Shown here: in pieces, positions 26,309-33,920 of the stretch
Layout: each line of letters starts with the position of its first letter
Numbering within the stretch: position 1 is the first letter of the stretch
Assembly (NCBI RefSeq): GCF_000497445.1
Contig: NZ_CM002285.1
Location: forward strand, 8,597,305-8,661,304
Origin: Streptomyces roseochromogenus subsp. oscitans DS 12.976
GTDB lineage: Bacteria; Actinomycetota; Actinomycetes; Streptomycetales; Streptomycetaceae
Direction of reading: 5' to 3'
Length of the DNA: 64,000 nt
Notes under the pieces: generated by a model
The model's database searches: none
What the model saw: only the letters and a program-made list of their open reading frames with translations
Told to the model about the DNA's origin: nothing
Translations under genes and position numbers: made by a program

Positions 26309-27205
26309 ATGGTCGTGAGGGTCGTCCTGCTGGGCACCGCCGCCGGGGGCGGCTTCCCGCAGTGGAACTGCGCCTGCTCGCTGTGCACGGCCGCCCGGGA
26401 CGGCAAGCTGCCCTCCCGCACCCAGGAGTGCGCCGCCGTCACCGGCAACGGCCGCGACTGGTGGCTGCTGAACGCCTCGCCCGATCTGCGTACCCAGCTC
26501 AGCGCCACTCCGGCGCTGTGGCCCGGCCCCGGCCCCCGGGACACCCCGCTGCGCGGTGTCCTGCTCACCGACGCCGAGGCGGACCATGTCACCGGCCTGG
26601 CCGAGCTGCGCGGAGCGGCGGGCCTGAAGGTCTACGCCGCCCCGCCCGTCCGCGCCGTCCTGGGCCCGGCCCGCGCCGCCCTGGACCGCTACGCCCCCTG
26701 GGAGTGGGCGGACAGCCTGGCCGACGGCGGATTCGTGCTGGCCGGCGGACTGGTGGTCACGGCCCATCCGGTGGGCGTGAAGATCCCCAAGTACGTGCCG
26801 ACGCAAGGGTTCGGGCCCGCGGGCCCGTGGGTGACGGCGTATCGCATCGAGAACCTGTCCAGCGGGGGAGTGCTGGTGTACGCGCCCTGCGTCGGCGCCT
26901 GGAGCCCGGAGCTGGACGAGCTGTGCGCCGAGGCCGACTGCGTCCTGCTGGACGGCACCTTCTTCGCGGCCGGCGAGATGAGCACGGCGGTGCGGTCCGG
27001 CGCCGGCCAGGCCGCCGTGGGACACCTTCCGGTCACGGGCCCGGACGGCACGCTCGCGGCCCTGGCCCGTCACCCGGGCGCACGGCGCGTCTACACCCAC
27101 CTCAACAACACGAACCCGCTGCTCGACCCGGAGTCACCGGCACGCGCGCGTATCGCCGAGGAGGGCATCGAGGTCCTGCCCGACGGGGCCGAGCTGCTGC
27201 TCTGA
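26309..27205 (+). CDS. pqqB: PqqB-like metallo-beta-lactamase-fold protein
   Basis: A 298-residue protein. The opening LLGTAAGGGFPQWNCACSLC is the PqqB signature, including three closely spaced cysteines. LTDAEADHVTGL replaces the usual HxHxDH zinc motif of the fold, as in PqqB proteins, and VKIPKYVPTQGF and THLNNTNPLLD are further family landmarks. In PQQ synthesis PqqB is implicated in tyrosine hydroxylation of the PqqA peptide. No pqqA, C, D or E is present here, so its role is uncertain. ATG 26309 follows AAGGAG closely; GTG 26315 has better spacing. Downstream are 20-bp repeats. Confidence 0.88.
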   Translation: MVVRVVLLGTAAGGGFPQWNCACSLCTAARDGKLPSRTQECAAVTGNGRDWWLLNASPDLRTQLSATPALWPGPGPRDTPLRGVLLTDAEADHVTGLAELRGAAGLKVYAAPPVRAVLGPARAALDRYAPWEWADSLADGGFVLAGGLVVTAHPVGVKIPKYVPTQGFGPAGPWVTAYRIENLSSGGVLVYAPCVGAWSPELDELCAEADCVLLDGTFFAAGEMSTAVRSGAGQAAVGHLPVTGPDGTLAALARHPGARRVYTHLNNTNPLLDPESPARARIAEEGIEVLPDGAELLL

Positions 27206-27206
27206 C

Positions 27207-27366
27207 GTTCCCGTCCGGTCCCTGACGTTCCTGCCGGGTCTCTGACGTTCCTGCCGGGTCTCTACCGTTCCTGCCGGGTCTCTGACGTTCCTGCCGGGTC
27301 TCTACCGTTCCTGCCGGGTCTCTACCGTTCCTGCCCGGTCTCTACCGTTCCTGCCCGGTGAGCATG
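27207..27366. repeat. Eight tandem 20-bp units spanning the 3' end of a MarR gene
   Basis: Units of GTTCCTGCCGGGTCTCTGAC or ...TACC repeat eight times; the first and last are diverged. On the minus strand each unit encodes GQER or RQER then a stop in one frame, and the last units include the actual C-terminus and TAG of the MarR gene at 27342. The array therefore probably arose by duplication of that gene's 3' end. As 20 is not a multiple of three, slippage in copy number can change the frame only after the stop. Confidence 0.9.
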
Positions 27367-27740
27367 CGCTCCAGCACGGCGCGCTGCAGCGGCTGCACCT
27401 CGGCGTGCAGCGTGCGGCCCCTCGGAGTGAGGGCCACCCACACCCCGCGCCGGTCCTCCGCGCACACCGAGCGCTCCACCAGACCGTCCTTCTCCAGCCG
27501 GCCGATGAGCCGGGACAGCGCGCTCTGGCTGAGATGGACCCGACCGACCAGATTCTGCACCCGGCACTGGTCGCCCTCCGCGGGCGACTCGGTGGCCAGG
27601 ATGTCCAGCACCTCGAAGTCGCTGGCGCCCAGTCCGTGCGGGTGCAGGGCCCGGTCGATCTCGCACATCGTGTGCGCGTGCACGGCGAGGATGTCCCGCC
27701 ACCGTTCCTCGAGCCGGGCGTCGGCCGTCTTGACTGCCAT
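27342..27740 (-). CDS. MarR-family transcriptional regulator
   Basis: A 132-residue winged-helix regulator: FEVLDILATES, VQNLVGRVHLSQSALSRLIGRLEKDGLVERSV and the wing DRRGVWVALTPRGRTL are typical of MarR. The start at 27740 is followed by a normal-length protein ending LTGQER, whose last codons are part of the 20-bp tandem repeat. The VOC-family gene lies just upstream on the same strand with 85 bp between, so the pair may share control. Ligand unknown. Confidence 0.88.
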   Translation of the reverse strand: MAVKTADARLEERWRDILAVHAHTMCEIDRALHPHGLGASDFEVLDILATESPAEGDQCRVQNLVGRVHLSQSALSRLIGRLEKDGLVERSVCAEDRRGVWVALTPRGRTLHAEVQPLQRAVLERMLTGQER

Positions 27741-27825
27741 ACCCGCACCGTAGCACCGATCCGGCCAATCATTGAGTGTGCAACTAGTGCGGGAGCAGGC
27801 GGGGCCGGCCGCGGGTGGCAGGTGC

Positions 27826-28176
27826 TCAGGCGGCGGGGTCCTGGAGCAGGCCGATCAGATTGCCGTCGGGGTCCTTCACGGAGGCGATCAGCCGCCCGTT
27901 GCCGACGTCCCGCACATCCTGGACGACCTCGGCGCCCGCCGCCAGCAGAGCCGCGAGCCGCTCTCGGAGATCGGTGACATGCCAGAACGGCACCGGCCCG
28001 GTCAGGCCCTGAGCGTGCCCGTTGGGGTCGAGGCCGACGTCCTGCCCCTCGGCCTTGAAGCCGACGTAGTAGGGCTGGTCCGCGTACGGCTCGACACCCA
28101 GCAGGGCGGTGAACAGGGCCTTGGCACGGTCCTTGTCCTTGACGGGGTAGATGATCGTCTGCACGCCTGCGCTCAT
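27826..28176 (-). CDS. VOC-family (glyoxalase/bleomycin-resistance-fold) protein
   Basis: A 116-residue single-domain protein with the beta-alpha-beta-beta-beta pattern of vicinal-oxygen-chelate proteins. IIYPVKDKDRAKALFTALLG opens the fold and IASVKDPDGNLIGLLQ closes it, including the metal-ligand glutamate/asparagine region. Members act as glyoxalases, dioxygenases or drug-binding proteins; no specific function can be read. ATG 28176 has GAGGAG at 8-base spacing; an upstream in-frame GTG overlaps that site and is rejected. Confidence 0.88.
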   Translation of the reverse strand: MSAGVQTIIYPVKDKDRAKALFTALLGVEPYADQPYYVGFKAEGQDVGLDPNGHAQGLTGPVPFWHVTDLRERLAALLAAGAEVVQDVRDVGNGRLIASVKDPDGNLIGLLQDPAA

Positions 28177-28305
28177 GAAACTCACTCCTCGTGGTGCGTG
28201 GTCCGACGGGTGTCCCGTCGGCGCACTTCACGCTAGGACCGGGGAGCCCGCTCCGGCTTCTTCGATCCTGACCGGTTGCGGGCTCCGCACGGTGCCGTCA
28301 TTCGC

Positions 28306-30618
28306 TTATTCGCTGTGCAACACCTCCGCCACGGTGAGACGGGCCGCCCGCCGGGCGGGGATCAGGGCGCCCATGACGGCGATCAGGAGACCTGCGAGGG
28401 CCAGGAGCGTCAGGGTCGGCGCGTGCCAGACGTCTGTCATGTACGACGGCAGGGTGATGTCGACCCCAGCGGCCATCCGGGGGACGACCACCTCGTAGGC
28501 GGCGATGCCCAGCGGGATGCCCAGCACCGACCCGATCACGCCGAGCAGCGCCATCGACGTCACCGTCATCACCGTCACCTGGCGCGGGGTCATGCCGATC
28601 GACTTCAGCATGCCGAGGTCGCGGCGCCGGTCGTGGGTGTTGAGCACGGCCGTGTTGAACACCCCGAGGGAGGCGACCAGGGACAGCGCCAGGGTGAGGG
28701 CGGTCGCGGAACCGACGATGGTGGCGGTGACGCTGTTCGGGCCGCTCAGCTGGACGGACAGACCAGGGTCGGCGGCCCGGACCGCGCGCGCGTAGGCCTC
28801 CTGGTCCGCCTCCGTGCCCTCGCGCAGCAGGACGTGGTATGCGATGGGCCTCGCGTCAGGCATCAGGGCGGTGACCGTCGGCCAGGCACCGGTGATCTTC
28901 CGGTCGTTGTCGTCCATCGTCTCGCCGACGACGGTCACCTCCGCTTCGCGGCCGGCCTGCCGCAGTCGCAGATGGTCCCCGAGGCGCACTCCGTTCCGGC
29001 GCATGAACGCAGACGCGGCCACGACCTCTCCGGTGCGGTGCATCCAGCGGCCGCCGGTGAGCACGCTGTCCAGGGGCACGTTTCCGCGCCGGCCCTCGAA
29101 CATGACCACTTGGGTGGTGCCGACCAGGAGCGCATCGTCGTCCGACCGTGCGGTCACCCGGGTCGCGCCCGGCAGCGAACCCAGCAGCGACTGGAGCTGC
29201 CGATCGGTGTGCACGGGCTTGATTTCCTTGCCGTGCCGGAAATTGCCGACGTACACGGTGACGTCGTAGACACGTTTCCCGTGCCCGAACGCGGTCATCG
29301 TCGCCGCCAGGCCGGTCGCGAACGTCACCGTCGTCACGCCCAGAACCACGGCGGCCAGCGTGAGCGCACTGCGCGCCGGACGGGCGAACGGCAGTCCCGC
29401 GCCGAGGCTCACCGACCGGGGCAACCGGGCACTGGCCAGGCGCCGTTGGACACCCAGCGCCCGTCCGGCACGCGGTGCACTGCCCGCGCTGATGGCCCGC
29501 GCCGCCGACAACCGCTGCGCCCGCACCGAAGGGCCGAGCGCGGCCAGTACACAGACGAGCGGCATGCCGAGCAGGGCGAGCACGTTCACCCAGGGCGCGA
29601 TGCCGACGCTGTCGTGGAACACTCCCGAGCTGGGCCCGGTGAACACGAACTGGAAGAAGGGATGGGCCAGGAGGTTCCCGGCGAGCGTGCCGAGCGCGCA
29701 GCCCAGCAGAGACGGTACGGAGATCATCACCAGGTACACGGCGAGCACTTGCCCTGGCGCGAAGCCAAGTGCCTTGAGGATGCCGATGTGCCGGAAACCG
29801 GAGACCACCGCACCACCCACCACATTGGCGACGATCAGCACCGCCACCAGGATGCCGAGGATGCCGAACGCCATCAGGTAGGGGGCGTACGCGCGCGCGT
29901 TGCTGCCGATCCGGTGTCTGAGCGACAGATACGACTGTGACCCGGCGAAGGTGCCTTTCGGCAGCCCCGCGGTCACCTTGGCCAGTTCCGTGCGCAGCGC
30001 ACTCTCCGACGAGGCGTCCCGGAACCGGAACAGCATCTGCGTGCCGGTAGGGTGCAGAGCCTGGATCTGCACCGGGGCGACCCACACGTCGGCGGAGTGG
30101 CTCAGGTCGAAGGCGAACCCGACGATCTTGAGTGTGGGCCCCGACGGCACGTGGAACGTCCTGCCCAAGTCGTCGGCCGTCCAGTCGGACTCCCGGTTCA
30201 GGACCATCTCGCCCGGCCGGGTGGGCCACCGGCCCGCCCACAGGTCCACCCGGTCCACCGGGCCGCCGGGCCCCGGCCGGCCCACCACGGTGACCTCGCC
30301 GCCGAGGCCGAAGTCGCCCGCCCCGCGCGGAATCTCCATCGACGCCTGGGGAAACGGTCCGGCCACCGCCTCCACTCCCGGCTCCCGGGCCGCGTCCACC
30401 AGGCGGGCGTCCGACACCCTGCCCCGGTCGAACGCTGCCACCACATGCGGCCCGTGCTGCTTGCCGAAAGCGTGGTCGAACGGCGCCGACGCCGCGTCCA
30501 CCAGCCCCAGCGCGACCACCATCGACCCGGTCGACACCAGCGTGACCAGCCAGATCACCAGCGTCTGCAGTCTCCGCCTGCGCACGGCCGCCCGCGCGGC
30601 CTTCCACACCGCCCTCAT
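28306..30618 (-). CDS. ABC exporter permease (FtsX/MacB type)
   Basis: A 770-residue inner-membrane protein with an N-terminal helix, a large extracytoplasmic domain, a block of three helices around residues 245-345, a further helix near 420-440, a second extracytoplasmic domain and three C-terminal helices, the duplicated FtsX layout. It overlaps the ATPase gene by ATGA. Such permeases export or extract peptides, lipids or antibiotics. A NarL-type two-component system is transcribed divergently from the ATPase, suggesting signal-dependent expression. Confidence 0.92.
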   Translation of the reverse strand: MRAVWKAARAAVRRRRLQTLVIWLVTLVSTGSMVVALGLVDAASAPFDHAFGKQHGPHVVAAFDRGRVSDARLVDAAREPGVEAVAGPFPQASMEIPRGAGDFGLGGEVTVVGRPGPGGPVDRVDLWAGRWPTRPGEMVLNRESDWTADDLGRTFHVPSGPTLKIVGFAFDLSHSADVWVAPVQIQALHPTGTQMLFRFRDASSESALRTELAKVTAGLPKGTFAGSQSYLSLRHRIGSNARAYAPYLMAFGILGILVAVLIVANVVGGAVVSGFRHIGILKALGFAPGQVLAVYLVMISVPSLLGCALGTLAGNLLAHPFFQFVFTGPSSGVFHDSVGIAPWVNVLALLGMPLVCVLAALGPSVRAQRLSAARAISAGSAPRAGRALGVQRRLASARLPRSVSLGAGLPFARPARSALTLAAVVLGVTTVTFATGLAATMTAFGHGKRVYDVTVYVGNFRHGKEIKPVHTDRQLQSLLGSLPGATRVTARSDDDALLVGTTQVVMFEGRRGNVPLDSVLTGGRWMHRTGEVVAASAFMRRNGVRLGDHLRLRQAGREAEVTVVGETMDDNDRKITGAWPTVTALMPDARPIAYHVLLREGTEADQEAYARAVRAADPGLSVQLSGPNSVTATIVGSATALTLALSLVASLGVFNTAVLNTHDRRRDLGMLKSIGMTPRQVTVMTVTSMALLGVIGSVLGIPLGIAAYEVVVPRMAAGVDITLPSYMTDVWHAPTLTLLALAGLLIAVMGALIPARRAARLTVAEVLHSE

Positions 30619-31322
30619 ACCGACGGCTCCAGGGTGTGCTCACCGGTGACCCGCCCGTCCGCCAGCTGCACCAGGCGACTCGCGCAGCGCTGCGCAAGAT
30701 GCTCGTCGTGCGTGACGATGACCAGCGTCTGGCCGATCTGGTTCAGGTCGATCAGCAGATCCATCACCTGCTCCCCGGCCCGGCTGTCCAGCGCGCCGGT
30801 CGGCTCGTCGGCCAGTAGCAGGGCCGGCCGGTTCATCAACGCCCGTGCCACGGCGACCCGTTGCCGCTCACCACCGCTGAGCACCGCCGGATAGGCGTTG
30901 CGGCGGTCCGCGATGCCCAGCTCCTCGAACAGCTCCAGGGCGCGCCGCCGGGCCTGCCGGGCCGGAGTGCCGGTCAGCTGTGCGGCCAGCGCCACATTGT
31001 CCAGGGCCGACAGATCATCGATCAGGTTGAAGAACTGGAAGATCATGCCGATCCGGCGCCGCCGGTACAGTGCGAGCCCCTTCTCGCTCAGCTCACCCAC
31101 GTTCTCGCCGTGTACGACGACACCGCCGGCCGTCGGCCGGTCCAGCCCGGCGATCATGTTGAGCAGCGTCGACTTGCCGCACCCCGAGGGGCCCATCACC
31201 GCGACCGCCTCCCCGGCGCGGATCTCCAGCGACACCCCGTCGAGTGCGACCGTCTCGCCGTACTCCTTGCGCACACCGTCGAGCCGTACGACGGTGTCTC
31301 CCGTTCTCACCTCGGTGACCAT
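30615..31322 (-). CDS. ABC transporter ATP-binding protein (LolD/MacB type)
   Basis: A 235-residue cytosolic ATPase. Walker A is GPSGCGKS at residues 44-51, the signature is LSGGERQR, Walker B LLLADEPTGALD, and the H-loop THDEHLA. The Q-loop FQFFNLI is typical of the LolD/MacB/BceA group. It energises the FtsX-type permease whose gene overlaps its stop. ATG 31322 has no strong ribosome site; an in-frame extension to 31376 is less likely. The two-component genes start about 140 bp away in the other direction. Confidence 0.92.
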   Translation of the reverse strand: MVTEVRTGDTVVRLDGVRKEYGETVALDGVSLEIRAGEAVAVMGPSGCGKSTLLNMIAGLDRPTAGGVVVHGENVGELSEKGLALYRRRRIGMIFQFFNLIDDLSALDNVALAAQLTGTPARQARRRALELFEELGIADRRNAYPAVLSGGERQRVAVARALMNRPALLLADEPTGALDSRAGEQVMDLLIDLNQIGQTLVIVTHDEHLAQRCASRLVQLADGRVTGEHTLEPSV

Positions 31323-31462
31323 GGACAGGACGCTAAGCGGGAGAGCGGGCCTGGGGCATCCCTCCCTGGATGGCATCCCGGCCGGCGCCTCATCCTGGGG
31401 ATGCAGGAGGCTGAATCCCCAGGCCGATGCGGATGTCAGTGCCGTCTGCGAATATCAAGGCC

Positions 31463-32335
31463 ATGGGGGAGTATGACGTGTTGGCGGCGGCGCTCGCGGT
31501 GGTGTGCGCGGCCGTTCTGGGGCTGACGGCGGCGCTGGTGCGCATCCGGCGCCGCTGGCAGGCGGCGGTCGGGGAGCGCGGCTGGCTGCTGGAGCGGGAG
31601 CGGGAGAGCGCGGCGGAGGCCGCGATCGCGGCCGAACGTGACCGGATCGCCCGCGAGTTGCACGACATCGTCAGTCACAACGTCAGCCTCATGGTCGTCC
31701 AGGCGAGCGCCGCGCGCGAGGTGCTGGGCACGATGCCGGACGAGGCGGCGAAGGCACTGCGAGCCGTCGAGGACGCAGGCCGGGGCGCGATGACGGACCT
31801 CAGACATCTGCTGGGGCTGCTGGCCCCCGCGCAGGACGGCTCGGACACCGACCCCGGCCAGGGATCGGGCGGCGCCGACGCGGTGAGCACGCCCCTCACC
31901 CCCCAGCCCGGCCTCGACCGGCTCGGCCCGCTCGTGGACCGGATATCGTTCGCCGGGCTGCCGGTGGAGGTCCGTATCTCCGGCGAGCCGCGCCCGCTGC
32001 CCCAGGGCATCGACGTGACCGCCTACCGCATCATCCAGGAGGCCCTGACCAATGTGCTCCGGCACGGCGACGGCGGCAAGGCGGAGGTGACCGTGCGGTA
32101 CGCCGACCACGCCCTGCGCGTCGAGGTCCTGAACACCGGCCCCAGCGCGCTGACCGGCACGGCCCCGGCCGCGCCGAAACCTCGGGCTGCGCCGAGAAGC
32201 CCGGCCGCCGGCACCGGCCGCGGCCTGCTCGGCCTGCGCGAGCGGGTCGCCGTCTACGGGGGTGACCTGGACGCCCGCCGCAGACTCGGCGGCGGCTACC
32301 GCGTCCGCGCCCGCATTCCCCTGGACCGCCCATGA
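31463..32335 (+). CDS. NarL-type sensor histidine kinase
   Basis: A 290-residue kinase with one N-terminal transmembrane segment (about residues 8-28) and almost no extracytoplasmic part. The HisKA_3 motif ARELHDIVSHNVSLMVVQ holds the phosphorylated His67. The HATPase domain follows, with YRIIQEALTNVLRHG (N box), GTGRGLLGLRERV (G boxes) and an alanine/proline-rich insertion before it. With so small an outside region it may sense stress inside the membrane or through the neighbouring ABC exporter. It is coupled to the response regulator by ATGA. Start could also be 31427 or 31433. Confidence 0.9.
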   Translation: MGEYDVLAAALAVVCAAVLGLTAALVRIRRRWQAAVGERGWLLERERESAAEAAIAAERDRIARELHDIVSHNVSLMVVQASAAREVLGTMPDEAAKALRAVEDAGRGAMTDLRHLLGLLAPAQDGSDTDPGQGSGGADAVSTPLTPQPGLDRLGPLVDRISFAGLPVEVRISGEPRPLPQGIDVTAYRIIQEALTNVLRHGDGGKAEVTVRYADHALRVEVLNTGPSALTGTAPAAPKPRAAPRSPAAGTGRGLLGLRERVAVYGGDLDARRRLGGGYRVRARIPLDRP

Positions 32336-33015
32336 CGGGGGACGCGCCCGAGCGGGCGCCCCGGGTGCTGATCGCCGACGACCAGACGCTGATCCGGACC
32401 GGCTTCCGGCTGATCCTCACCGCCCGAGGCATCGAGGTGGCCGGCGAGGCCGCCGACGGAGCGGAAGCGGTCGCCGCCGTCCGTGAACTCGCTCCGGACG
32501 TCGTGCTGATGGACATCCGCATGCCGGTCATGGACGGCCTGGAGGCCACCCGGCGGATCCTGGAGAAGTCCCCGGACTGCAAGGTGCTGATGCTGACCAC
32601 CTTCGACCTGGACCGTTACGTCTACACGGCCCTGTCGCTGGGGGCCAGCGGCTTCCTGCTCAAGGACGTCACCCCGGAGCACCTGGCGGCGGCCGTACGG
32701 CTCGTCGGCACCGGTGACGCCCTGCTGGCACCGCAGATCACCCGGCGCCTGGTGGAGCGGTACGCGGCCGAGGCCGAGCGGACGGCCGTGACCGTCCCCG
32801 TCGGCCTGGCCGCACTCACCCCCCGCGAGCGCGAGGTGCTGACCCTGCTGGGCCGAGGCCTGTCCAACACAGAGCTGGCCACCGAGCTGACCCTGAGCGA
32901 GGCCACGGTCAAGTCCCACGTGGCCCGCATCTTCGCCAAGCTGGGCCTACGCGACCGTGCCCAGGCGGTGGTCCTGGCCTATGAGACCGGGCTGGTCCGG
33001 CCGGGGGCGCGGTAG
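32332..33015 (+). CDS. NarL/FixJ-family response regulator
   Basis: A 227-residue regulator. The receiver domain has acidic residues in IADDQ, the phosphoacceptor Asp61 in VLMDIRMP, a threonine in LTTF and lysine in LLKD. The LuxR-type helix-turn-helix is LTPREREVLTLLGRGLSNTELATEL to SHVARIFAKLGLRDR. It pairs with the overlapping kinase and likely activates the divergent ABC exporter genes. Confidence 0.93.
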   Translation: MTGDAPERAPRVLIADDQTLIRTGFRLILTARGIEVAGEAADGAEAVAAVRELAPDVVLMDIRMPVMDGLEATRRILEKSPDCKVLMLTTFDLDRYVYTALSLGASGFLLKDVTPEHLAAAVRLVGTGDALLAPQITRRLVERYAAEAERTAVTVPVGLAALTPREREVLTLLGRGLSNTELATELTLSEATVKSHVARIFAKLGLRDRAQAVVLAYETGLVRPGAR

Positions 33016-33020
33016 CGCCC

Positions 33021-33160
33021 AAGGGCCGCGAGGCTGTGTTGAACATGCGGCTCGGCCGCGATGGGGGTCCCCCGGGTTCGAGTGAAGCCGAGAACTTGGG
33101 GGATCGACCAGCCACAACGGCGCCGCAGACGCCCGACGGCCCTTACAGGCAACCCGCGAG
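33021..33160 (+). repeat. Dispersed repeat, copy B
   Basis: AGGGCCGCGAGGCTGT, ATGCGGCTCGGCCGCG and a GGGGGTCCCCCGGGTTCGAG block match copy A at 25031. The following GACCAGCCACAACGG and CCGCAGACGCCCGACGG match the distal part of copy C at 42625. Copy B thus has the most complete form. It lies directly after the response regulator gene. Confidence 0.8.
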
Positions 33161-33239
33161 GCGCCCGGCACCTCTGTGGGCGCTCACGCTCTGGCAACCC
33201 GTGACGCGCCCCGCACCCCCGTGGGCGCTCCCGCTCAAG
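33150..33239. repeat. Two 45-bp direct repeats at the LacI 3' end
   Basis: 33150-33194 and 33195-33239 both read CAACCCG, GCGCC, CACC, GTGGGCGCTC and CGCTC at the same positions, with about seven differences. The second copy overlaps the last bases of the LacI fragment. It is a tandem duplication adjoining copy B of the dispersed repeat. Confidence 0.75.
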
Positions 33240-33645
33240 CCGAGTCGCGCCGCACCAACTCCGTAGGAAGGATCACCGCAGCCGGTTCCTCGCCGCCGAT
33301 CTGCGCGAGCAGCACCCGCACCATCTCGTTGCTGATCCGGTCCCACGGCTGCCGGATCGTGGTCAGCTCCGGGGTGACGGCCGTCGCCGCCGGGGAGTCG
33401 TCGAAGCCGCCGACAGCGATGTCGTCCGGCACCCGCTTCCCGGCCCGGTGCAGCGCCGCCAGCACGCCCTGCGCCATCAGGTCCGAGGCGACGAACACCG
33501 CGTCCATGTCCGGGGCCTGCGCCAGCAGCCGCTCCGCACCCGCCTCACCGCTGGCCCGGCTGTAGTCACCGGAGACGATCAGGCTCCCGTCGACCCCGAT
33601 GCCGGCCTCGGCCAGCACCTCCTTGTACCCGGCGAGCCGCTCCAC
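33235..33645 (-). pseudogene. LacI-family regulator lacking its DNA-binding half
   Basis: Only the last 136 residues remain: the second lobe of the sugar-binding domain (MDAVFVASDLMAQGVLAAL, DDIAVGGFDDSPAATAVTPELTT) and the usual C-terminus (PTELVRRDSA). The helix-turn-helix and first lobe are missing. At about 33646 the sequence switches to the tail of a beta-galactosidase on the other strand. In related actinobacteria such regulators are divergent from a galactosidase gene, so one deletion removed the starts and promoters of both. The fragment cannot bind DNA. Confidence 0.85.
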
Positions 33646-33649
33646 ACCA

Positions 33650-33811
33650 CCCGGGGTGTCCGGGACCTACCTCTTCGCGATCAACCACACCGCCGGCGAC
33701 ACCAAGGTGCCGCTGGACACGCCCGGCACCGAGCTGCTGACGGGCGAACGCGCCGCGGGCCGCCTTCCGGTCCCCGCGGGAGCCGTCCGGGTCGTACGAC
33801 TCGACGGCTGA
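33650..33811 (+). pseudogene. Beta-galactosidase C-terminal remnant
   Basis: About 50 residues (GTYLFAINHTAGDTKVPLD, then ELLTGERAAGRLPVPAGAVRVVRL) match the small C-terminal beta domain of GH42 beta-galactosidases. Everything before is gone; the frame starts at the junction with the LacI fragment. It was likely the first gene of an operon with the galactanase at 33921, supplying galactose release inside the cell. Confidence 0.8.
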
Positions 33812-33920
33812 GCCGGCTCCCCTCCGTCCGCGTGTGCCACGAGAGCCGCGGGCGGAGGGGTTCTCCTCCAGCCCCCACTGGCGGACACCCCTCCCCGTTC
33901 AGTCGAAGGGACGACGGACG

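Noticed and set aside
28276..29940. 554-codon plus-strand frame opposite the ABC permease
   Set aside because: His/Arg/Gln-rich shadow of the FtsX-type gene, with no domain and no ribosome site.
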